Shown here: positions 1 to 8,188 of the stretch, piece by piece
Numbering within the stretch: the stretch's first letter is position 1
Layout of the letters: each line of letters starts with the position of its first letter
Origin: Campylobacteraceae bacterium
GTDB lineage: Bacteria > Campylobacterota > Campylobacteria > Campylobacterales > Campylobacteraceae
Direction of reading: 5' to 3'
NCBI GenBank assembly: GCA_031274495.1
Contig: JAISQB010000014.1
Location: 1 to 38,950, forward strand
Length of the DNA: 38,950 bases
Program-made: the position numbers and the translations under genes
Notes under the pieces: model-generated
The model's input: the letters and a program-made list of their open reading frames with translations, nothing else
Databases searched by the model: none
Told to the model about the DNA's origin: nothing

Positions 1-13
1 TTTTTACGGGAGT

Positions 14-391
14 ATGAAAAAGATTGCTTTGGTGGCGGTGTTTTGCATCGGTTTGATTTACGGCTCGCCCATTTGCACGGAAACAGTGAATGATCCCGAA
101 GATGGCTCATATAGGTATGATTGCTTTTACGAGGGCAAAAAACTTTTAGAGGCGTACACCGATTATAAAAAGGCAAATAAAGGCATAAACGGCTACGATG
201 AGCTCATCCCGACTCCCGCAGTCGGCAAAAACCGCACGGACACTTTCAAAAACGGTATCCTCTCCATAGAGTACAAATGGGACGGCGATAAAAAGCTCTC
301 CGTCACAATGATATACGAGGGCGGCGATGTGTATCTGATTTTTGAAGAGAGCGCAAACGGCACGAAACAGAGCGTTGTGTATAGCGGTTAG
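14..391 (+). CDS. Small secreted protein of unknown function
   Basis: The 125-residue product starts with a basic tip and a hydrophobic stretch (MKKIALVAVFCIGLIYG), a good Sec signal peptide with likely cleavage near residue 17. Two cysteines (C21 and C37) could form a disulfide outside the cytoplasm. The rest is charged and rich in Tyr, Asp and Lys, suggesting a small beta-rich periplasmic protein. GGGAG lies just before the ATG, which supports this start. I do not recognise the family. The gene converges on metF and may be the end of an operon entering from the left edge. Confidence 0.7.
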   Translation: MKKIALVAVFCIGLIYGSPICTETVNDPEDGSYRYDCFYEGKKLLEAYTDYKKANKGINGYDELIPTPAVGKNRTDTFKNGILSIEYKWDGDKKLSVTMIYEGGDVYLIFEESANGTKQSVVYSG

Positions 392-423
392 GCTTATTAC
401 GCACCGCACAAATATGCGATAAG

Positions 424-455
424 AAGCGTGGAATTTCCTTTAATACGGCACGCTT
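424..455. terminator. Weak hairpin between convergent genes
   Basis: AAGCGTG (424-430) can pair with CACGCTT (449-455) across an 18-base loop, between the convergent ends of the small secreted protein gene and metF. The stem is only 7 bp and no clear T-run follows on either strand, so a terminator role is a guess from position. Confidence 0.25.
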
Positions 456-501
456 TAATTATAAACATCTTTTCTATGAGCGACCTTTAAAGCCAAAACA
501 A

Positions 502-1404
502 CTACTCCGTTATCTCATCCAAAAGTTTGAAATTATTTGCCCCCATAAGGTGGATTTTGGGGTGGAGGGTTTTTAGCTCTTTGAACAGCTCTTTTGAGAG
601 TGCGATGCCCACTTTTAGCTCTTCGTCTTCGCCGATTTTTTTGGCGGTTGAGAGTTGCTGCATATAGTTTTGGGGTATATGCACACCGCTTACGTGGGAG
701 TTTAAAAATTGGGCGGTTTTTAGTCTTGTCACGGGGAAAAATCCTAAGATGAGCTCTGTGTCGGATTTAGTTTGCGCCTTTGTCTCCTCGAAAAGCTCTT
801 TTAAATCCTTGGCGTTTTGGAGAGTGTAGATGGGCTGCGTTATGATAGCGGCGGGGTTAAATCTAAGTTTGGTTGCTATCTTTTTTTGCAAAGTTTTGGG
901 ATGTTTGGAGCTGGAGTTGCAAACAGCAAACGATAGCGTTGGTTTTAAAGGTGTGCTAAATTCGCCTCCGGCGTAGTCGATACCGGCGTTAAAGCATTTG
1001 ATGATTTCCAAAAGCAGTGTGGAGTTTCCCTCAAAAACACCCTTTACATTTGGCTGATTGCTACTTGTCGCGGGGTCTCCTGTTAGCGCTAAGATAGCCC
1101 TCACGCCAAGCTCGTTAGCGCCTAAAAGCGTTGATTGGAGGGCGATTTTGTTTTTGTCGCGCATAGTTATAGTGGCGATGGCGGGTTTGGAAAAGTACTC
1201 TTGCAGCTTAAAGGCACTAACTACAGAGTCCGCCTTAAGTCTTGCCAAAGGGCTATCCGTCACGACAAAAGCGTCTATTTTGTTTGCCAATTTTGTCGCC
1301 TTAAGCTTCTCAAAAATAGCCTCATTACCCGCACCGTGCGGGGGTGTGACCTCCAAAGAGATGAAGCTTTTGGAGTGAAGTTTATTTTTCAATTGCAGAT
1401 ACAT
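502..1404 (-). CDS. metF: Methylenetetrahydrofolate reductase family protein
   Basis: This 300-residue protein has the layout of the MTHFR TIM barrel, which reduces 5,10-methylene-THF to 5-methyl-THF with an FAD cofactor to supply methionine synthesis. Visible features are the N-terminal strand with an acidic residue (SLEVTPPHGAG), the central LALTGDP motif, the AAIITQPIY motif and the late GVHIP segment. Its length matches the bacterial family (about 280-310). It is somewhat diverged, so a specialised MTHFR-like role cannot be excluded. It is transcribed away from serB across a 70-base divergent intergenic region. Confidence 0.85.
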   Translation of the reverse strand: MYLQLKNKLHSKSFISLEVTPPHGAGNEAIFEKLKATKLANKIDAFVVTDSPLARLKADSVVSAFKLQEYFSKPAIATITMRDKNKIALQSTLLGANELGVRAILALTGDPATSSNQPNVKGVFEGNSTLLLEIIKCFNAGIDYAGGEFSTPLKPTLSFAVCNSSSKHPKTLQKKIATKLRFNPAAIITQPIYTLQNAKDLKELFEETKAQTKSDTELILGFFPVTRLKTAQFLNSHVSGVHIPQNYMQQLSTAKKIGEDEELKVGIALSKELFKELKTLHPKIHLMGANNFKLLDEITE

Positions 1405-1434
1405 ATTTTATTCACTTTTTAATATAGATTTGAG

Positions 1435-1440
1435 TATTAT
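1435..1440 (+). promoter_or_regulatory. Possible -10 box for serB
   Basis: TATTAT after a T-rich stretch, 34 bases before the serB ATG, in the divergent metF/serB spacer. Campylobacterota housekeeping promoters depend mainly on the -10 element; this is a modest match. Confidence 0.35.
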
Positions 1441-1474
1441 ATCAAAAAACTAAGATAAAAATTAGGAAAGTTAT

Positions 1475-2098
1475 ATGAAACTTGCGGCTTTTGATTTTGA
1501 CTCTACGCTTATGGATGGAGAGACAATCAATTTTTTGGCAGATGCTTACGGAGTTGGTGACGAAGTGGCAAAACTTACCGCTGAAGCGATGAGGGGTGAG
1601 ATTGATTTTTTTGAGGCACTAAACAGAAGAGTTGCTCTTTTAAAAGGTATGAGTGAGAAAAAAGTTATAAATATATGCGAGAATTTGCCCTATATGCAAG
1701 GCGCCAAAGAGTTGATACAAGAGCTTAAAGATAGGGGTGTCAAAGTGGTGGTATTTAGCGGCGGATTTAGATATGCGACCGATTTTGCGAAAAAAGTCTT
1801 AGGATTTGACGCGGATTTTTCGAATGTTTTGCACGTGAAAAACGGCTCTCTCACCGGACTTGTCGGCGGGGATATGATGTTTGGCTTCTCAAAAGGCGAT
1901 ATGCTTTCGAGGATTCAAACGATACTTGGGGTAGGTATAGAGGAGACCATGTCGGTAGGCGACGGGGCGAATGACGCCTCTATGTTCGAGTTTTCCGGGC
2001 TAAAGATAGCATTTTGCGCGAAAGAGTTTTTGAAAAGCAAGGCAAATGTGATCGTAGACGAAAAAGACTTGAGGGCAATTTTAAATTATGTTTCATAA
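1475..2098 (+). CDS. serB: Phosphoserine phosphatase
   Basis: This 207-residue HAD-family hydrolase performs the last step of serine synthesis, removing phosphate from phosphoserine. Motif I is DFDSTL at residues 6-11 (nucleophile Asp and acid Asp), followed by MDGETINFLA, where Glu typically contacts substrate. Motif II is VVFSGGF near residue 91, and motif III/IV is SVGDGANDASMF near residue 161. It lacks the N-terminal ACT-like extension of larger SerB forms. GGAAAG precedes the ATG. The next gene starts 12 bases downstream; serB-tal adjacency is also seen in C. jejuni. Confidence 0.93.
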   Translation: MKLAAFDFDSTLMDGETINFLADAYGVGDEVAKLTAEAMRGEIDFFEALNRRVALLKGMSEKKVINICENLPYMQGAKELIQELKDRGVKVVVFSGGFRYATDFAKKVLGFDADFSNVLHVKNGSLTGLVGGDMMFGFSKGDMLSRIQTILGVGIEETMSVGDGANDASMFEFSGLKIAFCAKEFLKSKANVIVDEKDLRAILNYVS

Positions 2099-2110
2099 AA
2101 GGAAAATACG

Positions 2111-4618
2111 ATGGCAGTCGGTTCAAGCAATTTTTCTATTTGGTGTGATTTTATTGAGAGAGAATTTTTATCAAAAGAGCTCCCCGCACTTATTGACTCC
2201 GGCATAGTAAGCGGCGTCACAAGCAATCCGGTTATATTCAAAAACGCTATCTTAAGCTCCAAAGCGTACGCGGAAGATAAGAGAAACAGTATAGATTTGC
2301 TCCCAAAAGAGAGGTATGAGTTTTTGGCGGTGAGCGACATCAAAAATACCGCCAAACTCTTAGCCTCCACGCACAGAGCCGATGATCAGGACGGATTTGT
2401 GAGCATAGAGGTAAATCCCCTCTTTTCAGACGACGCCGAAAAGATGGTGGAAGAGGCAAAGCGGCTCTATAAAAAGATAGATATGCCCAACCTTATGATA
2501 AAAGTTCCCGCAACGGACGCGGGGTATGAGACGATAAAAGAGTTAATTATCGAGGGCATCAATGTAAACGCTACGCTTATCTTTTCGCCGCTACAGGCGA
2601 GCAGGTGTTTGCAGGCTATTGAGAATGGATTTTATATATTTCAGCGCAGAAATCCCAAAAAGCCGTTCCCGCAGGCGGTCATCAGCGTATTTGTGAGCCG
2701 ATTTGACAGAAAATTAGACTCCAGACTTGAAGCCGCGGGGCTTGAGAAGATGAAGTTTGGCATTATGAACGCCTCATATATCTATCAACTTGTAAGGGAT
2801 CAGAAGATATCCAATGTAAGGTGTCTTTTCGCAAGCACGGGGGTGAGCGATCCTGCCGTCAACAAGTCGTACTATATCACGAAGTTACTATACAAAAACG
2901 CTATCAATACCGCGCCGTTATCAGCTATAGAGAGCTTTATGGAGGTGCTTGACACCGAAGAGAAGAGCTGTCCTAATAAAGAGAGTATCCAGAGATATTT
3001 TGAAGAGGTGGAGCGAAAAGGGATCGTACTAAAAGAGGTATACGCTTCGCTCCTTGAAGAGGGGCTTGAGCAGTTTAATAAAGCCTACAAAGAGATGATG
3101 GAGAGCTTAAGGGTGACAAACGAGGAGATAGCGAGTATCAAGGCGCAGGAGCGCGCCGAGAGGGAGCGTAAAGAGTTGGAAGCCAGACGAAAAGAGGAAG
3201 AGATGAAAAGAGCGGAAGAGGAGAAGATAGCCGCCCAAAAACTTGAGCGAGAGAGGTTGGAGTGGGAGGCGCACGAAAGGGCGATGGAGGATTTGAAAAG
3301 ACGGGGCGCCGAAGCAAAAAAGGATGTTGATGTGAGCGTAGATGTCAAAGTAAACAGACCCGCCTCAAAAGCAGACGCGAAACAAGTTCCATCACAAGAC
3401 CGCTATAAAAGTCCTATAATGAGGGTTTTGGAGGGGTATCTAAAAGAGCTTATCTCGTACAACGGCAGCGATCTGCACATCAAATCCGACGCGACTGTCA
3501 AAGGGCGCGTGAACGGTGAGATCGTCACAGTCAGCAACAATGTCCTCAAAAAAGAGGAGCTTGACATACTGGCAAGAGAGCTCTTGCAGGATAGATACGA
3601 AGAGTTTACGAAGAAGAAGAATGTGGATTTCACCTATAAACTCGACGACGATTATAGATTTCGCGTCAATATATTTTACCAGACAGACGGCATTTCGTCG
3701 GTATTTCGCGTGATTCCTGTGCATATTCCCACCGTTGAAGACCTTGATCTGCCGCTCATCGTAAAAGAGTTCGCAGGCAAAAGAAGGGGTCTTATATTGG
3801 TCACAGGACCCACGGGAAGCGGCAAAAGCACTACTCTTGCTGCCATCATAAATCTCATAAACCAGACAAGTCAAAAGCATATCATCACCATCGAAGACCC
3901 GATAGAGTTTATCTACAAAGATGATCAAAGTATCGTCAATCAGCGCTCCATCGGTCAAGACGCCGTGAGCTTTTCAGACGCTCTCATAGCCTCTTTGAGG
4001 GAGGATCCTGATGTGATTATGGTGGGCGAGATGAGAGACGCGGAGACTATCCGAACGGCGATCCGCGCCGCGGAAACAGGGCACCTTGTCCTATCCACGC
4101 TGCATACGCTTGACGCCAAAGAGACGGTGGCGCGTATTATCAGTATGTTTGACGGCAATGAACAAAACCAAATCCGCCACTCCTTGGCCTCCGTGCTCCA
4201 AGCGATTATCTCGCAAAGACTCGTCAGACGCAAAAGCGGCAGCGGCGGCAGAGGCAGGGTCGCGGCGATTGAGATTTTAGTCAAAAACGAGCGCATAGAG
4301 GCGATGATAAAGCAAGGCAGGGACGGCGAGATAAAAGACGCTATCGAAGATGACGGCGATGTGTACGGTTCACAAAGCTTCAACCAAGCGCTGCTTGACC
4401 TTTATGTCGGCGACCTTATCAGCTATAGCGAAGCTCTTTACGCGGCGACATCGCCTGCGGATTTGAAGATTTTATTGGACAATCACGACATAGAAAAACA
4501 TACCGGCATCAAAAGAGGCGGCACGAAAAAACATTCGGATTATGAAGATGAAGCGGAGGGGAGCGAGAATGTGACCGTGGACTTGGACGATGATGATATC
4601 TTGTCCTTGAAGCGGTGA
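2111..4618 (+). CDS. Transaldolase-PilT ATPase fusion protein
   Basis: One uninterrupted 835-residue frame holds two proteins that are normally separate. Residues 1-330 are a complete transaldolase close to the Campylobacter form: SGVTSNPVIFKNAI near 34-47, the Schiff-base Lys131 in LMIKVPAT, NVNATLIFS at 151-159, and SVFVSRFDR at 192-200. This enzyme moves dihydroxyacetone units in the pentose phosphate pathway. Residues about 335-405 are a highly charged Glu/Lys/Arg segment likely to form a coiled coil. Residues about 430-790 are a complete PilT/GspE-type retraction ATPase: SDLHIK at 453-458, Walker A GPTGSGKST at 566-574, the Asp box IEDPIEF at 594-600, Walker B VIMVGEMRD at 635-643 and the His box HLVLSTLHT at 658-666. 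The tail is acidic. All key residues look intact in both halves. An internal ATG at 3203 follows GAGGAAGAG and could also yield a free coiled-coil-PilT product. A base-calling error is unlikely, because the linker stays open and is not intergenic-like. Confidence 0.88.
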   Translation: MAVGSSNFSIWCDFIEREFLSKELPALIDSGIVSGVTSNPVIFKNAILSSKAYAEDKRNSIDLLPKERYEFLAVSDIKNTAKLLASTHRADDQDGFVSIEVNPLFSDDAEKMVEEAKRLYKKIDMPNLMIKVPATDAGYETIKELIIEGINVNATLIFSPLQASRCLQAIENGFYIFQRRNPKKPFPQAVISVFVSRFDRKLDSRLEAAGLEKMKFGIMNASYIYQLVRDQKISNVRCLFASTGVSDPAVNKSYYITKLLYKNAINTAPLSAIESFMEVLDTEEKSCPNKESIQRYFEEVERKGIVLKEVYASLLEEGLEQFNKAYKEMMESLRVTNEEIASIKAQERAERERKELEARRKEEEMKRAEEEKIAAQKLERERLEWEAHERAMEDLKRRGAEAKKDVDVSVDVKVNRPASKADAKQVPSQDRYKSPIMRVLEGYLKELISYNGSDLHIKSDATVKGRVNGEIVTVSNNVLKKEELDILARELLQDRYEEFTKKKNVDFTYKLDDDYRFRVNIFYQTDGISSVFRVIPVHIPTVEDLDLPLIVKEFAGKRRGLILVTGPTGSGKSTTLAAIINLINQTSQKHIITIEDPIEFIYKDDQSIVNQRSIGQDAVSFSDALIASLREDPDVIMVGEMRDAETIRTAIRAAETGHLVLSTLHTLDAKETVARIISMFDGNEQNQIRHSLASVLQAIISQRLVRRKSGSGGRGRVAAIEILVKNERIEAMIKQGRDGEIKDAIEDDGDVYGSQSFNQALLDLYVGDLISYSEALYAATSPADLKILLDNHDIEKHTGIKRGGTKKHSDYEDEAEGSENVTVDLDDDDILSLKR

Positions 4619-4641
4619 CTTAGCTGTTTTTTATATAAAAC

Positions 4642-4651
4642 TGGCTACAAT
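4642..4651 (+). promoter_or_regulatory. Extended -10 promoter before rplY
   Basis: TGGCTACAAT lies in the 62-base spacer between the fusion gene and rplY, preceded by a T/A-rich stretch. TG plus a TACAAT hexamer 29 bases before the ATG is a good housekeeping promoter for this phylum. It would let rplY-pth-lptG be expressed independently of the upstream genes. Confidence 0.5.
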
Positions 4652-4680
4652 TGCGCTCTTAATTTTTTAAAAGGACGATA

Positions 4681-5217
4681 ATGTTAGAAGGCATCCTAAG
4701 AGAGAGTATCGATAGAAAGTCGTTGAGAACGCTTAGACGAGATGGTTATCTGATTGCCAATATTTACGCAAAAGGCTTCGAGAATATCCACGCAGCGTTC
4801 AAAGAGAACGAATTTATCAAGGCTGTACGCAAGAAAGAGGGACTCATTTTCCCCGTGAAAGTCGGCGAAAAAGTACACAATGTAATCATCCAAGAGTACC
4901 AAAAAGAGCCTGTTACCAACAGACTTTTACACGTAGACTTGAAAGTGGCGCTTCCGGGCGTAGTTACAAAGTATATGGTTCCTGTTGTCACAAAAGGCAT
5001 AGCAAAAGGCGTTAAAGATAAGGGCGTTTTGGTTATATCCAAAAGAAGACTCGGCGTAAAATGCGCGGCTGAAAATCTTCCAAACGCGTTCGAGCTTGAT
5101 GTAAGCGAGCTTGGCGTTGGGGATTCGCTTCTTGTAAGAGATATCAAAGTAAGCGGCAATGTAAAAATCGTAGAGGCAGACAGAGTTGCCGTCGCAGGCG
5201 TTATCAAAGCGCAATAA
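4681..5217 (+). CDS. rplY: 50S ribosomal protein L25 (CTC/TL5 form)
   Basis: The 178-residue length indicates the long two-domain L25 (TL5/CTC type): an N-terminal 5S-rRNA-binding domain of about 95 residues and a C-terminal beta domain. The start reads [10 protein letters not shown]; the [10 protein letters not shown] segment near residue 85 marks the end of the first domain, and the second ends with [19 protein letters not shown] precedes the ATG. pth begins 3 bases after the stop, so the pair is probably co-transcribed, as in many bacteria. Confidence 0.93.
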   Translation: MLEGILRESIDRKSLRTLRRDGYLIANIYAKGFENIHAAFKENEFIKAVRKKEGLIFPVKVGEKVHNVIIQEYQKEPVTNRLLHVDLKVALPGVVTKYMVPVVTKGIAKGVKDKGVLVISKRRLGVKCAAENLPNAFELDVSELGVGDSLLVRDIKVSGNVKIVEADRVAVAGVIKAQ

Positions 5218-5220
5218 CAT

Positions 5221-5790
5221 ATGTTTCTGTTTGTAGGTCTTGGAAATCCTACCCGAAACTATATAAACACAAGACACAATATAGGCTTTAAAGTGATAGA
5301 CGCGCTAAGCGCTCACTTTAAAGCTTCCCACATCTCAAAACCCCAATTTCAAGGCGACCTTTTCAAAGCCTCAAATAACCTTTTCTTAAAACCGCTCACA
5401 TATATGAACAACTCCGGTCAAAGCGTCAGCGCCGTCGCCAATTTTTACAAACCCGATGAAATCATAGTCATCCACGACGACATAGCCATACCGCTTGGAA
5501 GCGTGCGCATAAAACGCGGAGGCTCCAGCGGCGGGCATAACGGACTAAAGTCTATAGATGCGCATATCGGGGCGGATTATATAAGGGTGCGTTTGGGTGT
5601 TGGCACGCCAAGATTTGAACAAGACGCGGTCAATTTTGTACTATCCGACTTTTCAAAAGAGGAGAGCCCTTGCGTCCAAAAGCTCATAGACTACGCCGCG
5701 CTTATCTGTGAAGAGCTGCTCACCAAAAGCTTTGATGAGGTAAACCAAAAGTATGTCTCCAAAAAAGGAATCTGCGCCGAAAATGGTTAA
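5221..5790 (+). CDS. pth: Peptidyl-tRNA hydrolase
   Basis: This 189-residue Pth recycles peptidyl-tRNA released from stalled ribosomes. It shows GLGNPTRNYINTRHNIGF near residues 6-23, with the catalytic His in TRHNIGF; PLTYMNNSG near residue 59 with the substrate-binding Asn; IHDDIAIPLG near 80-89 with the catalytic Asp; and GGSSGGHNGLKSI near 97-109. Its length is standard. No strong Shine-Dalgarno is visible, so translation is likely coupled to rplY, which ends 3 bases upstream. Its last codons overlap the start of lptG. Confidence 0.95.
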   Translation: MFLFVGLGNPTRNYINTRHNIGFKVIDALSAHFKASHISKPQFQGDLFKASNNLFLKPLTYMNNSGQSVSAVANFYKPDEIIVIHDDIAIPLGSVRIKRGGSSGGHNGLKSIDAHIGADYIRVRLGVGTPRFEQDAVNFVLSDFSKEESPCVQKLIDYAALICEELLTKSFDEVNQKYVSKKGICAENG

Positions 5791-6847
5791 AATATATCAG
5801 CGTTATATCGTATTTTTATACCTTAAAAACTTTTTTATCATATTTTGTTCGCTGGAGCTTTTTTACGCGGGCGTTGATTTTATCACCAACTTAAACAAAC
5901 TCCCCGACTCCGCGAACCTACAGCTTTTATATCTCTTGTTTAACTTAATGAGCGCGGTAAACTATACGCTGCCCTTATCCATCATCTTTGCGATGATAGT
6001 CTCCAAATTTTCGATGATCCGCTCAAACGAACTTATCGGTATGTACGCCGCGAGCGTCACGAAAAACGCGCTCATCTTGCCCATCTTTATAACTTCGATG
6101 GTTTTGACATTCATCTACATAGCGCTCAATTTCACCCAATTTGCCTACGCCTACACCTACAAAAGCAACCTCTTAAAATACAACCAAATCCTCTCCACAT
6201 CATCCGATCTATTCTTAAAATATGACGGTAAATATATCTACTTTGGCGAACTAAACCCCATCAAACAAGAGGTGACAAAGGTAAAGATTTTTGACATAGC
6301 AGACAACGAACTTCAAGAGGTGATAAGCGCAAAACGCGGGGTTTTTAACAATGACGCGTGGGTCTTGGAAGATGTCGAGATAACCAAAAAACCAAAAATC
6401 GAAGAGAACCTAAGCGCCAAAATTGAAACCATCAAGCTGCCCTACATAACGGTCTTGGAGAGATTCCGCCCCAAAATCATCGAAAACGCCCACCTCGGAC
6501 AATCCGCCCTATCGATCCCCGACGCCATCGACGCGATAATATTTTTCGGCAGACAAGGGATAAATATCTCTCCTGTTAAAACCAACCTCTATCTCATCAT
6601 CTTTTTCCCCTTTTTCGCGCCGTTTATCGTTGTGATTTTCTACTACTATCTGCCGCTCTCAGGGCGCTTTTTTAACCTCGCGTTGATGAGCTTTATATTT
6701 GTTTTCATCGCACTTGCGGGCTGGGGAGTGCTCTTTGTTTTGGGTAGATTTGCCTCAAGCGGCGTCATCATAGCGGAGATTTCCATACTCTTGCCGATAG
6801 TAGTTTTAGGACTTTTCGCGCTCATCTTGTACCGTAAAAACAGCTAA
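5783..6847 (+). CDS. lptG: LPS export permease, LptF/LptG family
   Basis: A 354-residue YjgP/YjgQ-type inner-membrane permease. With its partner and LptB it pulls lipopolysaccharide out of the inner membrane. There are three hydrophobic segments near the N-terminus (about residues 10-30, 45-75 and 90-115), a large soluble periplasmic region (about 125-255), and three more helices to the end, the standard LptF/G layout. I chose ATG 5783 (MVKIYQRYIV) because family members begin this way. It overlaps the pth stop by 8 bases, with AAAGGA about 13 bases upstream; the in-frame ATG at 5753 would add ten unlikely polar residues. Whether it is LptF or LptG cannot be settled here; the position after pth matches the C. 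jejuni gene. Confidence 0.82.
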   Translation: MVKIYQRYIVFLYLKNFFIIFCSLELFYAGVDFITNLNKLPDSANLQLLYLLFNLMSAVNYTLPLSIIFAMIVSKFSMIRSNELIGMYAASVTKNALILPIFITSMVLTFIYIALNFTQFAYAYTYKSNLLKYNQILSTSSDLFLKYDGKYIYFGELNPIKQEVTKVKIFDIADNELQEVISAKRGVFNNDAWVLEDVEITKKPKIEENLSAKIETIKLPYITVLERFRPKIIENAHLGQSALSIPDAIDAIIFFGRQGINISPVKTNLYLIIFFPFFAPFIVVIFYYYLPLSGRFFNLALMSFIFVFIALAGWGVLFVLGRFASSGVIIAEISILLPIVVLGLFALILYRKNS

Positions 6848-6895
6848 AATTTTCTTGCAATCTCTTTTGCGATATACTTCCCAAAAAGGATAGTT

Positions 6896-8074
6896 ATGAA
6901 AGAGAGCTTCAAAAAATCCATCGAAAACGCCCGCATAGTGGCTCTTGGCGAAAATTCGCACTTCATAAAAGAGTTTTTTGTCTTGCGCAAAGAGATAGTG
7001 GAATTCTTGGTCGAAGAGTGCGGATTTGGCGTTTTGGCGTTTGAATTTGGCTTTTCGGAAGGGTTAGAGATCGACAAATGGATAAAAGGGCAAGGGGATG
7101 AGGGCGACATCAAAAAACATCTTTTGCACTTTTACTACCCCAAAGAGTGGGAAGATACCCTTTTGTGGCTTAGAAAATACAATAAAGCTTCGCGCAAAAA
7201 GGTGGATTTTTTAGGCGTTGATCTGCCAAGAAACGGCGGCTCGTACTTCCCTTCACTAAAAATCGTACATAAATTTATAAAAAAATATGACGAAAGCGCC
7301 GCCTTTTTGTCGGAGCGCGCTTTTGCATTGGCATCAAAACTTGACGGCTACTCCACCGCGCAAGCCGCATTGGCGTTGCAAAATATCAGGGTAGAAGTTA
7401 GAAACGAGCTAACCACACTCTTGACGCGCCTACTCATCCGTCTTGAGATTATGCAGCCTCAGATAACGCAAAAAACATCCGAAGAGCGCTTCAATATAGC
7501 CCTTTTACACCTTAAGAGTATTTTTTATACAGACTATAATATCCAAGCTATGGCGGGTTTTATCGGCGGTTTTGGGCTAAGCGGGGATATGGGGGCTAAG
7601 GATAAATTTATGGCGGATGTGGTGAAGGCGCGGATTAAAGAGGCGCAAAAAATGATATTGATAGCCCACAATGCACATATACAAAAAGAGCCGGCATTCT
7701 ACAAAAGCTTTTTAAGCTGCGTTACTATGGGGCAGCGATTGGCGCAGAGTTTTGGGGATGGTTACCGTGCCTATGCTATCAGTTGCGAGAGCGGTTTTAC
7801 AGCGGCGTTGTATCCTGATGAGAGCCAAAAATTTGGCTTTCGCGTGGACAACTATAAACTACGCCCCTCCGTCAAAGGCACTATAGAGTTTTGGCTAAAA
7901 GAGGCGGGCATAAAGCAGGGCTTTGTCGATTTTGCAGATATAGAAGCCAAAATTTTGCCAAACAAAATCCGCTTTGACTCTATGCATCTGAAGACCGATA
8001 TGAAAAAGGCGTTTGACGGTATATTTATCCTGCCCAAAAGTACCGTGTCGGAAGTTGTGACAAAAAACGGCTAA
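6896..8074 (+). CDS. Erythromycin esterase-like hydrolase
   Basis: This 392-residue protein matches the EreA/ChaN-like erythromycin esterase superfamily. It has an early ALGENSHFIKEF motif (residues 15-26; Glu and His are metal/catalytic residues in the family), FEFGFSEGLEIDKW near 48-61, VDFLGVDLPR near 101-110, the DKFMADVV segment near 238-245, and IAHNAHIQKEP near 258-268 with paired His. AAAAGGA precedes the ATG. Homologues include macrolide esterases, but many members have unknown substrates, and nothing nearby indicates an antibiotic resistance island. It sits as a single gene between lptG and lysA, where C. jejuni has lptG directly before lysA, so it is probably a lineage-specific acquisition. 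Confidence 0.78.
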   Translation: MKESFKKSIENARIVALGENSHFIKEFFVLRKEIVEFLVEECGFGVLAFEFGFSEGLEIDKWIKGQGDEGDIKKHLLHFYYPKEWEDTLLWLRKYNKASRKKVDFLGVDLPRNGGSYFPSLKIVHKFIKKYDESAAFLSERAFALASKLDGYSTAQAALALQNIRVEVRNELTTLLTRLLIRLEIMQPQITQKTSEERFNIALLHLKSIFYTDYNIQAMAGFIGGFGLSGDMGAKDKFMADVVKARIKEAQKMILIAHNAHIQKEPAFYKSFLSCVTMGQRLAQSFGDGYRAYAISCESGFTAALYPDESQKFGFRVDNYKLRPSVKGTIEFWLKEAGIKQGFVDFADIEAKILPNKIRFDSMHLKTDMKKAFDGIFILPKSTVSEVVTKNG

Positions 8075-8149
8075 AACCGAACCGGACGCGCGTATTTACC
8101 AATTTTTATCCATTGAGAGTTGACTTTTAACAACCTTTATAGAGCTTTT

Positions 8150-8158
8150 TGCTAAAAT
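8150..8158 (+). promoter_or_regulatory. Extended -10 promoter of the lysA operon
   Basis: TGCTAAAAT preceded by TTTTT, 31 bases before the lysA ATG, is the typical extended -10 with upstream T-run of Campylobacterota. A TTGACT at 8120-8125 is too far away (27-base gap) to be its -35. Confidence 0.6.
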
Positions 8159-8188
8159 AACCTCTTTTATCTTCGACAAGGGTACGCA

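Noticed and set aside
3200-4618. Separate pilT gene
   Set aside because: The frame is continuous with transaldolase without any stop, so I annotate one fusion; an internal start remains only a possibility.
6896-8074. Macrolide resistance gene
   Set aside because: Family membership alone does not show macrolide hydrolysis, and no resistance island or mobile element surrounds it.
8120-8125. TTGACT as a -35 box for lysA
   Set aside because: It is 27 bases from the -10, too far for a standard promoter.
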